DNA of 64,000 bases from contig NC_053392.1 of NCBI RefSeq assembly GCF_905171765.1, positions 406,142,565-406,206,564 of the forward strand, given 5' to 3'. Position numbers and translations under genes: made by a program. Each line of letters opens with the position of its first letter. The stretch's first letter is position 1. This document shows positions 34,130-45,449 of this stretch, one piece after another. The notes beneath the pieces are model-generated. The model worked only from the letters and a program-made list of their open reading frames with translations. It searched no databases and had not been told where the DNA came from. This stretch comes from Bufo bufo. Taxonomy: Eukaryota; Chordata; Amphibia; Anura; Bufonidae.

Positions 34130-35055
34130 GTTTCCAGACTTCTGGGAACAAGAACGGAGGAGATGATTAGCACTGCCACAATAAAAACAAAGTCCTCTTG
34201 CATGGTGGTGATCACATTCCTGTTCAATCAGCCTGGAGCAGCAGAGGACGTGGGAGGCTGAGGGGTTGGAGTTCGCTGGAAAGAAGACTTTGGATGAAAA
34301 GGCCTCCTTTCATGTGCTACCTCTCTGGCACATGACTGAAACTGCAAATTAATCTGAATGGCCAGGGTGATGAGATCATCCAGCGTGAAAGTAACATCCC
34401 ATCCGGCCAGCTTGTCCTTAATTCTCCCGGAGAGACCCTCCCAGAAGGAGTTCACGAATGACTCATTGTTCCAGCCCAGTTCCGTGGCCAGCAAAAGGAA
34501 CTGGACTGCATACTGACCCACAGACTGACTCTCTTGACACAACTGCAATATAGAATATGTGGCTGAGGTGTTGCGTCCCGGCTAGTCAAACACTCTGTGG
34601 AAGGCCTCCAGGAAGACCTGTAGATCCATTTAAACTGGGTCATTCCTCTCCCAGAGTGGGTTGATCCAGGCCAGTGCCTCGCCAGTCAGGTGTGACATAA
34701 GGAACGCCACTTTGGCTTGAGCCGAAGCAAATTGATGAGGCAACAGTTCGAAATACAGGGTGCATTGATTTATGAACCCTCGACACTGCTTAGGGTCACC
34801 ACTGAAGCGTGGGGCAGCTAATTGTGCCAGGATCTGCACCTTGCCTCAGAGAGATGGCAGAGTGGGAGCCAGGTTAGCAACTGTAGCAGGAGCTGGTGGA
34901 GCATGGTTGATGGACGTCAGGTCATTTAGGCACACATTCACATTACGCAGATAAGCTGAGATCTGATCCTGGCGCTCGCACTGTTGGGCCATCTCCTGAT
35001 ATAATTTGATGAGGTTGGGGGGATTCTGATCAGTCGGCCTGAGCATGGCCTGAGC
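34130..35055 (-). pseudogene. Gypsy gag remnant
   Basis: Three frame pieces: MLRPTDQNPPNLIKLYQEM (35046 down), PRFSGDPKQCRGFINQCTLY and FLMSHLTGEALAWINPLW (34839 down, capsid core), and LLATELGWNNESFVNSFWEG with GRIKDKLAGWD (34548 down). A CCHC zinc knuckle (CFYCGSANHLLRSC) ends the region near 34150-34200. Stops and frameshifts separate the parts. The first frame is open right up to the 5' LTR, so the natural start was probably lost. Confidence 0.78.
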
Positions 35056-35673
35056 AAACTGTAGTGGTCAGTGGTTGCAAACCCACTGTCCCACGTAACC
35101 AACCTCCTCAGAGGGGGAAGACTAGGTGTACCCCTCATTCTTTATACCTCTGATGGTGAGGATAGACTTTCCATAGGGGTACACCAGGTCCTACCTCTGA
35201 GAGGGGGTTGTAACACGAGGAAATGAGAACCTAGGTCTGGACCCACTAGACTGGCCTCCAGATGGTACAGGACACCCAGAGGGTGCTAGGTGGCCAGAGT
35301 CTGATCAGACAGAGGCAAGGCAAGGTCTGGGCACAGAGTCCGTGGTCAGGGAAGGTGGCAACGTAGCAAAATCCCTAAGACAAAATACAAGGTCAGAAGT
35401 TAGGCAAGGTTCGTTAAACAAGATACAGGGTCCAGCACACAGTAATGGCAGAAATCATAGTAACACCTTTGCTCACAGGAACTAGACAAGGCTAGAAACC
35501 CGAGTTTCTCAGATGCCTTCCTGTAGAATGAGGCGCCTTAAAATACATCCTGCAGACCAGCCATAGGCTGGGGAAGATAGGAGGCGTGTGCATGCTGCCT
35601 CACATAAGGAGGAGAGAGACGCATACACCTTATATGCACACAAGGAACTCATAGCTAAGAACCCCACTGCCCG

Positions 35674-36466
35674 TGTCTCACGTTAGGTGAGGGAAGGGAA
35701 GCAAACCAAATACAACAAAAGCAACAAAACACCAGGCTAGACCCCAAAGCTAGGGAACAGGGAAAGGTCACAACATGACAATCCCCGAGTCTTTCCCTGA
35801 CTGCTGACAATATGAGCAAATCCTAAAGGTGGAAGTGCTCATGTGTTGGAACCTAAGCCTAGCTGAAACTGAAACAATCCCTCAGCTAGGGAGCTGGAGA
35901 TAAGACAACCGGTTCCTAGCGCTTGGTGCAGGAACCAGCGTCTTCCTGAGGCCTAGGCAAAACACACAACAAAAGGGAAGGAATAGGACTTGGCTTAAGA
36001 TGGACGGGAAGCAGGAGATCTTAGTACTAAGGGTACTCACCCGAAACGCGTCAATGTTCCTGCCGTGTACTTGGTGGTTATGTCTGTCAACCATACGTGA
36101 ATAATAAAGAAGAGCTGACAGAGGAACTCTATTTGTCTCCGGGACCTTTTCTTTACTTATCTGCAGCCTGCTACGGGAACACCCCCCTAGGGCCTCTGGA
36201 GCCGGGACTATACATTCGACCAGGGAGGTGAGCTGGATAAAGTTTTCCATAGCAGCTGAGAACTCCAGAAGCAAATATAAACCGCAAGGGCTATAGTGAG
36301 AGGTGGGTATAAATAGCACCACTAAAAAGCTAATGAGCAGAACCTGTGGGAGGTGGGATCCTGCCAAAAAAACACAACAAAGAGAAACAGAACAATCTTT
36401 CAGATAGATTCACGTATAGAAAGTCTGCCAGATCTTCTCAGGCCTTTCACAGGGCAGGGCATAACA
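35674..36466. mobile_element. LTR-like insert in Gypsy 5' LTR
   Basis: The other LTR copy lacks this 793-bp stretch. It starts TGTCTCACGT and ends GGGCATAACA (TG...CA). The left edge follows CCCCACTGCCCG and the right edge precedes CTATGCCTGTC. No exact target duplication is visible. A piece around 36045 contains GAAACGCGTC, like the distal half of the hammerhead motifs elsewhere. Solo LTR status is a reasonable guess. Confidence 0.5.
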
Positions 36467-36574
36467 CTATGCCTGTCAGCACAGCATGCAGCAGTGGGTA
36501 GGAATTAGGAAGCCTGGTGCCTGTCCCTGCGTGTGGGGACAGAATTGCAGGCACAGGGAGCCAGGTTAACAGCA

Positions 36575-37300
36575 TTCACACAAGTGAAACATGATCCAGC
36601 AGCCAAAACAGACCAACTAGTACAAGCAATTCCCACAGTTTTTGTGTCCACCATCCAGCCACAGATGACACCTTCGTTATGCACCCGTGCCTCTGCCCGG
36701 ACCATTTCCAGGCACTTAGTAGAAAGAAATTTGGTGTAATGGAGCCCATTACGTGTCCTGCCTTTGACGGACAGCCACTGTTGGTTTTCTTTGTAGTGGT
36801 GTCATGAACGATAATCCTGAACTGCTATGGACTGGAACCATATCAACTTTAGTAATCAATCCAAGTTCTGTTTGGGATCCCACGATTGTCAGGTTCTATC
36901 AAGGAGCCCTTGTGGTGAGCAGTTCAGCTCTGTCTTTGCTGTGGAGTGACACACTACCCCAGTTGCTGGTGTGATGGTCTGGGGAGTCATCACATATGAT
37001 AGTGGGATCTCTAGTAGCAATATGAGGGACACTAACAGCTTGGCGATATGTCCAAGACATCCTGCAGCCACATGTGTTCCCTCTCATGGCTGGGCTTCCA
37101 ATTGGCATTTTTTAGCAGTATAATGCCCACCCACACACAGCAATAGTTTCCCAGGAATCTCTCTACCAGATTGCAACATTTTCTTGACCTGACTGGTCAC
37201 CAGAGTTATCACCATTTATGGGACCAGCTGGGATGCCAGCTTTGGAAACTTACAAGTGTGCAGGATGTACAGATCTATCAGTATTCACACATAAAAAGTT
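36575..37300 (+). pseudogene. Tc1 transposase C-terminal remnant
   Basis: Recognisable pieces in shifting frames: MTPSLCTRASARTISRHLVE (about 36665-36725, second helix-turn-helix), GVMVWGVITYDSG (about 36970), and CPPTHSNSF, which corresponds to the second catalytic motif after several substitutions. At least three frameshifts and stops are present. It continues the N-terminal part at 28725-28870. Confidence 0.65.
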
Positions 37301-37429
37301 TAATTTGATCCCAACAACTCCTCTTCTTGGAGCATTTTTTTTGGTCAATGAGTCTATGTGTGCAATGGTCTACAATTTAATAGTATGTAAGTTATATAAA
37401 CATCTTGCAGGACCGAAAAACAAAAAAAT

Positions 37430-37684
37430 TTCCACCATTGCTAAGGAAGCTATATACAAAAAAATGTTTTCTCTTTATTATAAAAAGAATATCAAATAAA
37501 GGCAATGCTTTTTGATGTGGACAGCATATCTTCATCAGGCCGTGAACATGGTCTGAGCGTGGGGCCACACAGCCTCCCTCTACCTTCTGGTGCTTTATCT
37601 AGTAATTGCCTTCCGCATTATTTATAGATTCATATAAACATATTAGCCAGTATATCCTTTTCTGCCCAAAACTCTATTACCTAA
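37430..37684. other. Spacer, no gene
   Basis: AT-rich sequence between the split Tc1 and the next MITE. A GATGTGGACAGCATATCTTCATCAGGCC piece near 37514 recalls the region around hammerhead motifs but lacks the core. Nothing else is supported. Confidence 0.35.
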
Positions 37685-37987
37685 GGCCTCATGCACACGA
37701 CCGTTGTGTGTTTTGTGGTCCGCAAAACACGGATGGCGTCCATGTGCGTTCTGCAATTTGAGGAACGGCACGGACAGCCATTGATATAACTGCCTATTCT
37801 TGTCTGCAAAACGGAGAAGACAGGTTATATTTTGTTTGCGGACCACGGAACGGAGCAACGGATGCGGACAGCACACGGAGTGCTGTTCGCATCTTTTGCG
37901 GCCCCATTGAAGTGAATGGGTCCGCATGCAAGCCGCAAAAACTGCGGCTCAGATGCGGACCAAAACAACGGTCGTGTGCATGAGGCC
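37685..37987. mobile_element. Harbinger-like MITE (GGCCTCATGCACACG family)
   Basis: A 303-bp element with inverted ends GGCCTCATGCACACGACCGT and GGTCGTGTGCATGAGGCC, matching the giant element at 7602. Flanks are TAA (left) and TAT (right), close to the TWA duplication of PIF/Harbinger. Short mirrored blocks (GGTCCGCA, GAATGGGTCCGC) lie inside. Noncoding. Confidence 0.82.
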
Positions 37988-38038
37988 TATGACATATATT
38001 TCTATAAGACCTGTATAACATATATACTAATCAATATA

Positions 38039-39584
38039 CAGGGAGTGCAGAATTATTAGGCAAATGAGTATTTTGACCACATCATCCTCTTAATGCATGT
38101 TGTCTTACTCCAAGCTATATAGGCTCGAAAGCCTACTACCAATTAAGCATATTAGGTGATGTGCATCTCTGTAATGAGAAGGGGTGTGGCCTAATGACAT
38201 CAACACCCTATATTAGGTGTGCATAATTATTAGGCAACTTCCTTTCCTTTGGCAAAATGGGTCAAAAGAAGGAAAGTCAAAAATAGTGAGATATCTTGCA
38301 GAGGGATGCAGCACTCTTAAAATTGCAAAGCTTCTGAAGCGTGATCATCAAACAATCAAGCGTTTCATTCAAAATAGTCAACAGGGTCGCAAGAAGCGTG
38401 TGGAAAAACCAAGGCGCAAAATAACTGCCCATGAACTGAGAAAAGTCAAGCGTGCAGCTGCCAAGATGCCAGTTGCCATCAGTTTGGCCATATTTCAGAG
38501 CTGCAACATCACTGGAGTGCCCAAAAGCACAAGGTGTGCAATACTCAGAGACATGGCCAAGGTAAGAAAGGCTGAAAGACGACCACCACTGAACAAGACA
38601 CACAAGCTGAAACGTCAAGACTGGGCCAAGAAATATTTCAAGACTGATTTTTCTAAGGTTTTATGGACTGATGAAATGAGAGTGAGTCTTGATGGGCCAG
38701 ATGGATGGGCCCGTGGCTGGATTGGTAAAGGGCAGAGAGCTCCAGTCCGACTCAGACGCCAGCAAGGTGGAGGTGGAGTACTGGTTTGGGCTGGTATCAT
38801 CAAAGATGAGCTTGTGGGGCCTTTTGAGGTTGAGGATGGAGTCAAGCTCAACTCCCAGTCCTACTGCCAGTTTCTGGAAGACACCTTCTTCAAGCAGTGG
38901 TACAGGAAGAAGTCTGCATCCTTCAAGAAAAACATGATTTTCATGCAGGACAATGCTCCATCACACGCGTCCAAGTACTCCACAGCGTGGCTGGCAAGAA
39001 AGGGTATAAAAGAAGAAAATCTAATGACATGGCCTCCTTGTTCACCTGATCTGAACCCCATTGAGAACCTGTGGTCCATCATCAAATGTGAGATTTACAA
39101 GGAGGGAAAACAGTACACCTCTCTTAACAGTGTCTGGGAGGCTGTGGTTGCTGCTGCACGCAATGTTGATGGTGAACAGATCAAAACACTGACAGAATCC
39201 ATGGATGGCAGGCTTTTGAGTGTCCTTGCAAAGAAAGGTGGCTATATTGGTCACTGATTTGTTTTTGTTTTGTTTTTGAATGTCAGAAATGTATATTTGT
39301 GAATGTTGAGATGTTATATTGGTTTCACTGGTAAAAATAAATAATTGAAATGGGTATATATTTTTTTTTGTTAAGTTGCCTAATAATTATGCACAGTAAT
39401 AGTCACCTGCACACACAAATATCCCCCTAAAATAGCTAAAACTAAAAACAAACTAAAAACTACTTCCAAAAATATTCAGCTTTGATATTAATGAGTTTTT
39501 TGGGTTCATTGAGAACATGGTTGTTGTTCAATAATAAAATTAATCCTCAAAAATACAACTTGCCTAATAATTCTGCACTCCCTG
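38039..39584. mobile_element. Tc1-type element (DD37E), nearly complete
   Basis: A 1546-bp element flanked by TA (38037-38038 and 39585-39586), ends CAGGGAGTGCAGAATTATTA and the inverse. The motif TAATAATTATGCACA also occurs internally (near 38218 and 39380), giving an IR/DR-like layout. Transposase is on the plus strand. Confidence 0.92.
38257..39257 (+). pseudogene. DD37E transposase, one N-terminal frameshift
   Basis: The natural start appears to be ATG at 38257 (MGQKKES), which runs into a stop at 38284. The body is open in the +2 register to 39257. The only visible lesion is therefore a small indel within the first ten codons. The body has a helix-turn-helix (STLKIAKLLKRDHQTIKRF), a basic region (GRKKRVEKPRRK), catalytic D in LWTDEMRVSLDG, D in FMQDNAPSHAS and E in [11 protein letters not shown]. 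The last two are 37 residues apart, so it belongs to the DD37E group rather than DD34E. If translation begins at another ATG in the open frame, a near-full protein might still form. Confidence 0.85.
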
Positions 39585-40178
39585 TAGATTTATTATTCTG
39601 AAACAACATCAAGTAAAACATTGAGCATTAATAAACATGCCTTATGCAAAGTCATGTTCTAGTTTGTCATGTATCAGAACTTTTCAAGACAATCCTGGAA
39701 TTTTTTTATTAGAAGTGATACAAAATGATTTTCTATTTTTATTAAAGACTCCTGGTGCAGTAAGAGCAAATTTCTTGATAGTTATTAAGTAACAAAAAAG
39801 TAAGCAAAAAAGCTATACAAGGTATATTGTAGGCTTAAAGGCTTGTTAGTTCAGTTGACTATCGAGTAAAACCACTTCTATAAACTGCAAAAAAACATGC
39901 CCATTCATGTTGTAGCAGTCTTCAGTTAGATATTGCATAAAAAAGGGACTTTACAGGGGGCATGAATCCAACAGATAACTGCTGATTATCTGCTGGTGTA
40001 AAAGTGCCGACGATTACCCGATGAATGAGCGGAAGACTTGCTCATCGGGTAAGTAGATCATTTGTGCAGACAATGATTCTGTACGGGGACTCCTCTCCAT
40101 ACTGTCACAGGCTGTATCGTCCCCGTCGGTACCTTTAGATAGGCAGAGTTTGTTTTGTCTCCCCTGATCAAATTAGAG
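39585..40178. other. No gene recognised
   Basis: AT-rich single-copy-looking sequence. A fragment near 39990-40060 (GATTACCCGATGAATGAGCG with mirrored GCTCATCGGGTAA) is probably MITE debris. Confidence 0.45.
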
Positions 40179-40810
40179 TGTCACGGACGTTCCCGTGACA
40201 GGTGGCAGGAGATCGGTGAGACAGGCAACACGTGGTTTGATCTGACATGTTTTCTGTTTGGATCAAAAGACGTCTGTGTTTCTGGTGCTTGCCACACCTT
40301 CTTTCCCCAGGTGTGGCTATAATGGTCATTTAACCTTCTCTATTTATTGTTGTTTCTCCCACTATGCTATGCGGTTTATAGCTTCAGTTTGAGTTGTGGA
40401 TGGCTGGTATGTGGATTTCAGCTGAGCTCTTGGTGCTGCCATAACCACTTGAAGTTAAGTGTTTTCTTTCCCTTTTGTATTCTGTTTGGGTTATTTTGTG
40501 TGTTGCATTTCCCTGTAATTTGTATTAAGGCCTGAGGGAGACTCCTGTTCGTACTTCCTTTTGGAGGAATAGGTTGTCTCAGTCCTGACATTAGTACCAG
40601 GATACTATAGGATGAGTTAGGACATTAGGTATTCCTGTGTATCAACTCACCTACCTCTGGTGTCTGTTCATACTGGTAGCTAGTCAGGACTTTGATTAGG
40701 GTTTTAGTAGGAGGTGTCCATTTCCTTTCCCTAGTTTCCAGGCCTTATTCCCTCACCCTTTTCCCTCCAATGTTCGATGTGGTGTTTCCCTCCCACACCC
40801 GAACGTGACA
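40179..40810. mobile_element. Probable solo LTR
   Basis: A 632-bp sequence bounded by TGTCACGGAC and CGAACGTGACA (7-bp inverted TGTCACG/CGTGACA). No internal retroviral genes flank it. The 5-bp flanks (TAGAG and GAGTT) do not match, so the target duplication is unconfirmed or mutated. Confidence 0.6.
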
Positions 40811-42160
40811 GAGTTCATTATATCTCATTATAGGTTCCCGGACCTCAGTCTCCAGTTATACCAATACCCAAAATTACACCCACAAAGGCCATGAGTAGAG
40901 ATGAGCAGTTCTGTGATAATGTTTGATACCATGATAGATTCTACTGGCGGGATATTTTATTGAATAGACCTATATTTACTGCATGTAAGGCCATGGATGC
41001 TGCAGTGCTTTAGATCCATAGAAGTCTTAGTGCCAGGGTTACAGCCAGATGGCAGGACTCATCAAGTCACTGCTAGGGTAACTGACAAGAATGCGGGTTA
41101 GGTTTTTTCACATGGATGTTTGGCTAATTCAACTGCAGTACTAATCACTGCCTGAGACTTTACAGAAAATAAAAGTTTTTACAGAAAATAAAAAATTATA
41201 CTTTATTACAATTCTTATTAAAAATCTATGTGCAAAGGAGTAACTCTCTATAATAGAATGTACTTAACCCTTGAGATTCCAAGGGGGTTTAGACCTGACC
41301 CCAGGTATACAACTAGATGTCACCGCACGTACTGACCTCCTATATGGTAACACAAAACCCCAGGGGTCTTAACCCCAGGTATACCGCTGAATGCTCCAGC
41401 AGATACTGAAATCCTGCCTGATATTGTGGAGGTGCGGTCACTGCCGCAGTATACCACCGCCCACTCAAAGGAGCGATCCAGCAAAACGAGTGTCAAAACA
41501 CTCCGAAATATCAGGAACTATACAACGGTTATTACAGTAACGCAGTAGGTATAGTGCTGTACAACCTCTGTGGGGGCTATATTCCCCCTGTAACTGAGGC
41601 TGCTATTATTTCATAAATGTTTGTAACGGCAGACTTTAGGGCTAGATGCTGAATTTTATACAACTGTGGTAATGGGACTGAATAAAACATTTTAACTGAG
41701 TGATCAAGAGTTCCCAATACGTATCTAGTATCTACCAAATAGTCACTAGATGAGTGAAGTTTAGAAAAATTTGATTTGAACGATTCACTGAACTTCGTCA
41801 AGAAATTCAATTTGTTGAGAATTAATTGGTTATGAATTGCTATAATCAACTCAAATTATGTGTGTCACTAGAAAACAATCTCAGAATGATTTGGATAAGT
41901 AAAAACATTTCCAAATTTATTGCCACAAAAAATGACACATATCAGATTTGAAATATGGGGCTCCGACATTCTGTTCAAACTGTCGCTTGAAGGCGTTAAA
42001 AACGGTCCCATTGATTTCATGGCCAAAAATAGGACATGTCCTATTTTTTGTTGGTCGCTATTCACTGGCCGTTAAAAAAAAAAAAACAGCCATGTGAATA
42101 ACCCCGTAGACTGCAATTGGTTACAAAAATGGCTGCTGTCACAAGGCCTAATTAAAATCA
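40811..42160. other. No gene; possible MITE fragment
   Basis: No supported frame. Around 41990-42110 mirrored GGCGTTAAAAACGG and GGCCGTTAAAAA blocks with an ATAGGACATGTCCTAT palindrome suggest an old MITE of the same style as others here. Confidence 0.4.
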
Positions 42161-42455
42161 CTCCCCTACAATATACAGTCGCATGTAAATAACATTACGC
42201 CCCTCCCTTCAGCCCTTCCAATTTACAGTCTTATGTAAATAACATCACTCCCCTCCCTTCAGCCGCTCCAATATACAGTTCCATGTAAATAACATCACTC
42301 CTCTAACTTCAGCCCCTCCAACATACAGTCCCATGTAAATACTATCCCTCTAAATGTAAATAACACCCCTCCCTTCAGCCCCAACATACAGTCCCATGTA
42401 AATAACATCCCTCCACATGTAAATAACACCCCTCCCTTCAGCCCTAACATACAAA
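42160..42455. repeat. Minisatellite of about 50-bp units
   Basis: Five to six units combining ATACAGTCCCATGTAAATAA, CATCACTCC and CTCCCTTCAGCCCCT, with shortening in the later units. Confidence 0.85.
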
Positions 42456-42790
42456 GGTGGTGTAAGAGAGGAGAACTACAACTCAGAGGATTACTCTGCC
42501 TCTGCCTCTCACACTGCCTCTTACTTACCTCTCATGTCACAGTAGTCACCACAGGGTCTTCTCCACTAGTTCTCCTCTTCACCGCTAAGCTCCGCCCCTC
42601 AAGCACTGATCACATGACGGTGACATCATCGCAGGACTTTCTCCACCCCAGAGCTCTGCCTCTAGCACAGATCACCTGACTGTGATGTCATCACAGGTCC
42701 TTCAGCTCTTGCAGTGCGTCCTGGTCAGTAGTCTCCCATTTTTCATTAGCAGGCAGTACATTCGGAGCCTGGGACAAAACATCTGGGGCC

Positions 42791-43437
42791 TGATAGAGAT
42801 GTGTGAATATCTTTCTTTTATGTAACTAGATTGATTTTCTTATGTAGTTGCCTTAAGCTGCTTGTTCCTTATCTCAACTGCCTCCCCTTCCCCTTTGCTT
42901 CAAGCTGTCTGTTTGTCCAACACTGAAGCGAGAACGGAGGGGGATCGAAGCTGCAATAGACCCCTCACTTCTCCCACAGAATTATGTATAGACTGTAGAA
43001 GAATGTTTGAGCCAATTATTTAGCTAGATGATTCACATGTATATTCAGTGCCTATAAAAAGGCACCTCCTTGACGTGTCATATATGACCCAAGCAGTATT
43101 AATGTTCCTACGATGCCATTATAATATGGCGCCGATGCACAGATGTTTACATTAAGCTCACATACCAAAGTTTGCAAGATTCCAAGTGTTATCTCCTTTC
43201 TTCTTATCTCTTTTTCTTTCTTAGCCAATGAAATAATGGCATAAGCCTCAGAGGGGGGACGCCCCATCTCTGAAGATGTAAAACAGCTTTACTCATTGTA
43301 ATAAAGTAGAGATTGTCTTTGACCAGCTTCTGTCAGCATCTAGTCTCTGTGCCACGCGTGGATATTAGCCCCTTGGGGTACCCTGATTTGGAGCACCAGA
43401 GTGTATCTTAAATGCTTTAATTAAAGCAACTTCAACA
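42791..43437 (+). mobile_element. Probable solo retroviral-type LTR
   Basis: A 647-bp stretch begins TGATAGAGATG and ends TTCAACA, flanked by GGCC on both sides (42787-42790 and 43438-43441). It contains CCTATAAAAAGGC (TATA box, near 43050) and AATAAAG (near 43300), spaced as in LTR promoters with a polyadenylation signal. No viral genes are present. The 4-bp duplication is short and could be chance, so the call is tentative. Confidence 0.45.
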
Positions 43438-43441
43438 GGCC

Positions 43442-43870
43442 AGGGCCCCGAATGTTTTAACCTAGTGATGCCCATGCATAAAAGATTGTATATTTGGAAA
43501 AAAAAGAAAATGATAACATTTAATGAAGATATGTTAAAAAAAATAAAAAGAAGGAGGCAAATTCAGGTTGAGTGCATAGTGGCAGTTCCTGGGCCAAGTG
43601 TGGTGTCAGAGGAACCCATGGATTTCTGGCTGTGTGTATCTGCAACTTGCGATGACTGTGAACAGAGAGTCAACCATTCCAGTACAGCTGGATTTGTTGG
43701 TCAAAACCCAACCGCTGGATGACAATTACAGTTCTGGCCTTTCGCTGCAGCTATCACCACACCTTCTTCTGCTGCTACTTGTGCCGGCAACAGCAACATT
43801 CTTGCCACTGCTTGTTACTATAGAGGGCACAGGCAGCTTTCTGTGGACCATAGTGTAAAAGTAACTGAAT
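43442..43870. other. Sequence preceding second satellite; no gene supported
   Basis: An 85-codon plus frame (43465-43722) has no recognisable domain. I treat it as unproven. It borders the second satellite directly and may be part of the same larger element. Confidence 0.35.
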
Positions 43871-43980
43871 CAGTAATGTAACAGATTAAGTATGAATGTC
43901 ACAACAGTTCAACAAGATAAACATGACAATAAATTAGACCGCCCTTTAATACTGAGTCTGAGGCACAGTAATATATAACC
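43871..43980. repeat. Second satellite, single unit
   Basis: One unit of about 105 bp: AACAGATTAAGTATGAATG, then ATTAGACCGCCCTTTAATAC, TGAGTCTGAGGCACAGTA and a TA-rich tail. Further units occur at 51590-51810, 52440-52558 and 62606-62760. Confidence 0.85.
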
Positions 43981-44079
43981 AGGGCCCTCACTCCTAGTGT
44001 TCCAGTTTGTATATTAGATAGTAGTAGTATTAGTTACATTGTGATATAGCCTCTGAATTTGTATAGTGCTGCCGATTAT

Positions 44080-44087
44080 GGTTGCAC

Positions 44088-44119
<32 letters not shown>

Positions 44120-44430
44120 AAAAAAGATGGCAGCACCGTCACAGAAAAAAGGGAATGGAGGGTGCAAAAAGCCCAATGTGGATAAAAGCCAATCCAATGA
44201 TGCAGACGTAGAAAAAGGGCAGCACTCCAATAGATAAAATATCAAAAAACTTTATTTACCCATAAGGCTGTAGCGACGTTTCGGCTCTAACACAGGAGCC
44301 TTCCTCAAGCAAATCGATTTTCTACTGGAAGTGCTGTCCGTTTCCTACTATATTTTTGGGTAAGAAGTTACACCCTGGGACATAGCACCCGACGTACCTT
44401 TTGTTAATTGGTGCTGCCATCCTTTCCTTT

Positions 44431-44458
<28 letters not shown>
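44080..44458 (-). mobile_element. Penelope-like 3' fragment with (TA)n
   Basis: Flanked on both sides by (TA)n runs (44087-44112 and 44433-44460), it contains a hammerhead-like motif on the minus strand and no coding region. Similar noncoding pieces end Penelope-like elements. A full link to the copy at 52.6-62.6 kb is not shown. Confidence 0.45.
44271..44315 (-). ncRNA. Degenerate hammerhead-like motif
   Basis: On the minus strand: TTGAGGA, then stem II GGCTC pairing with GAGCC, then GAAACGTC. The first core base differs (T instead of C) and stem III is essentially absent, so cleavage is unlikely. Confidence 0.4.
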
Positions 44459-44463
<5 letters not shown>

Positions 44464-45026
44464 GGAAGGTGCAAGGGTCTGTCATTGACGGAAGGTATGT
44501 GTCACTGAGATTCCTGGCCTCGGTGAGGTAAGAGCCGGTAATTATAAGTGTCAGCGGCAGTTAGTGCTGACTGACACTATTTGTTATTTAGTATGGCTGT
44601 AGAGCCGATCCGGGCTGGCTCTTACTGGGAGCAGCCGAAGTGCAGGGTGTGTTCCAGGTCGGATTTTGGTTTGGGATATAAAAACCCAGCCAGCAGTCTC
44701 AGGTGTGTGGATTATCCTCCATCTGAGAGTAAAGCTGTGGAGTACTCTATGCTGAGGACTGCAAACAGGCGTGCAGGCCGCCTGGAAGCCTGCCAGTGAA
44801 AATTTTCTGTGGCTGAGCATATAGCCGGGTGTGAACTGACACCTAGGATTCCAGGTGACCATTGTTTTGTCTTGCTGTGAACAAGCACAAAGACTTTAAT
44901 GTTATTATGTTTTGCTGTGTGTGAACAAGCACCAAAACTGAAGTTAATTTGCAACCTGGTTCCTTTCCTCTATACTGCGTCCGCTAACCTGTCTACCAGA
45001 GCAAAACCCCACATTTGGTGGAGGAT

Positions 45027-45427
45027 GCGTGCATCCGGTAACCCCGAGATAATAGACAATAGTCACCAGTGCCAGGTGCAAGTGGGAGATACCCTGGCAG
45101 TGGCGCTGCTGGACTCAGGTGTCCCTGGTAAGAGCTGCCCTGGTGCGTCCCGCCGAGTATACTGACCGAAAAATAGGTGTAGTGTGCATCCATGGAGACT
45201 TAAAGGACTATCCAACTGCCCTGGTGTCACTATCCACTGTGGTCGGAATGTGGACTCATGAGGTGGCCATCGCCACAAAGTTGCACTATGAACTAATAAT
45301 TGGGAGAGACTTCCCTTGTTTCCTGGCACTATGGCCGGATACGAAAGTTACCGATACCCGGGAGACAGATGTAACCCCAGCAGAGTGGTCTGGATCAGGG
45401 GGGGAAACCAGAACCCTGGGAACCTGA
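45027..45427 (+). pseudogene. Gmr1-like protease remnant
   Basis: Contains NSHQCQVQVGDTLAVALLDSG with the catalytic DSG, then after a frameshift VSLVRAALVRPAEY, ATKLHYELIIGRDFP, matching the retropepsin body. It follows directly on the LTR and likely primer site (TTTGGTGGAGG). No gag precedes it. Confidence 0.75.
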
Positions 45428-45449
45428 GTCCAAAGGGCCAGCGTTAGGA

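Larger units (their letters stand above)
28873..36571 (-). mobile_element. Ty3/Gypsy LTR retrotransposon, defective
   Basis: Two direct copies of an LTR (TGTARTGGTCAG to GTTAACA): the 3' LTR at 28873-31480 (with a hAT inserted) and the 5' LTR at 35056-36571 (with an LTR-like insert). Shared landmarks include ACCCACTGTCCCACGT, GGTACAC and GTGTGGGGACAGAATTGCAG. The internal region 31481-35055 is read on the minus strand with gag next to the 5' LTR. There is no integrase, no clear primer-binding site between LTR and gag, and no clean target duplication (GCACG against GCATT). It is deleted and inactive. Confidence 0.75.
28501..37354 (+). mobile_element. Decayed Tc1 element split by a Gypsy retroelement
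   Basis: The left end CACTCATTGACAAAAC after TA at 28499-28500 and the right end TTTGGTCAATGAGT before TA at 37355-37356 are inverse to each other. Between 28501 and 28872 the plus strand carries the start of a transposase gene (MPQKHFVQLTHF near 28725). Between about 36580 and 37300 it carries the rest. The 7.7 kb in between is the Gypsy element. Many stops show this is the oldest layer of the nest. Confidence 0.75.

Noticed and set aside
36030..36070. Fourth hammerhead candidate (GAAACGCGTC at 36045)
   Set aside because: The CTGANGA half and stem II are missing upstream; only the distal half matches.
35882..36367. 161-codon minus frame with a hydrophobic N-terminus
   Set aside because: Lies within an LTR-like insert; the apparent signal peptide probably reflects T-rich composition.
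43465..43722. 85-codon frame before the second satellite
   Set aside because: No domain recognised and partly low complexity; kept only as unassigned sequence.
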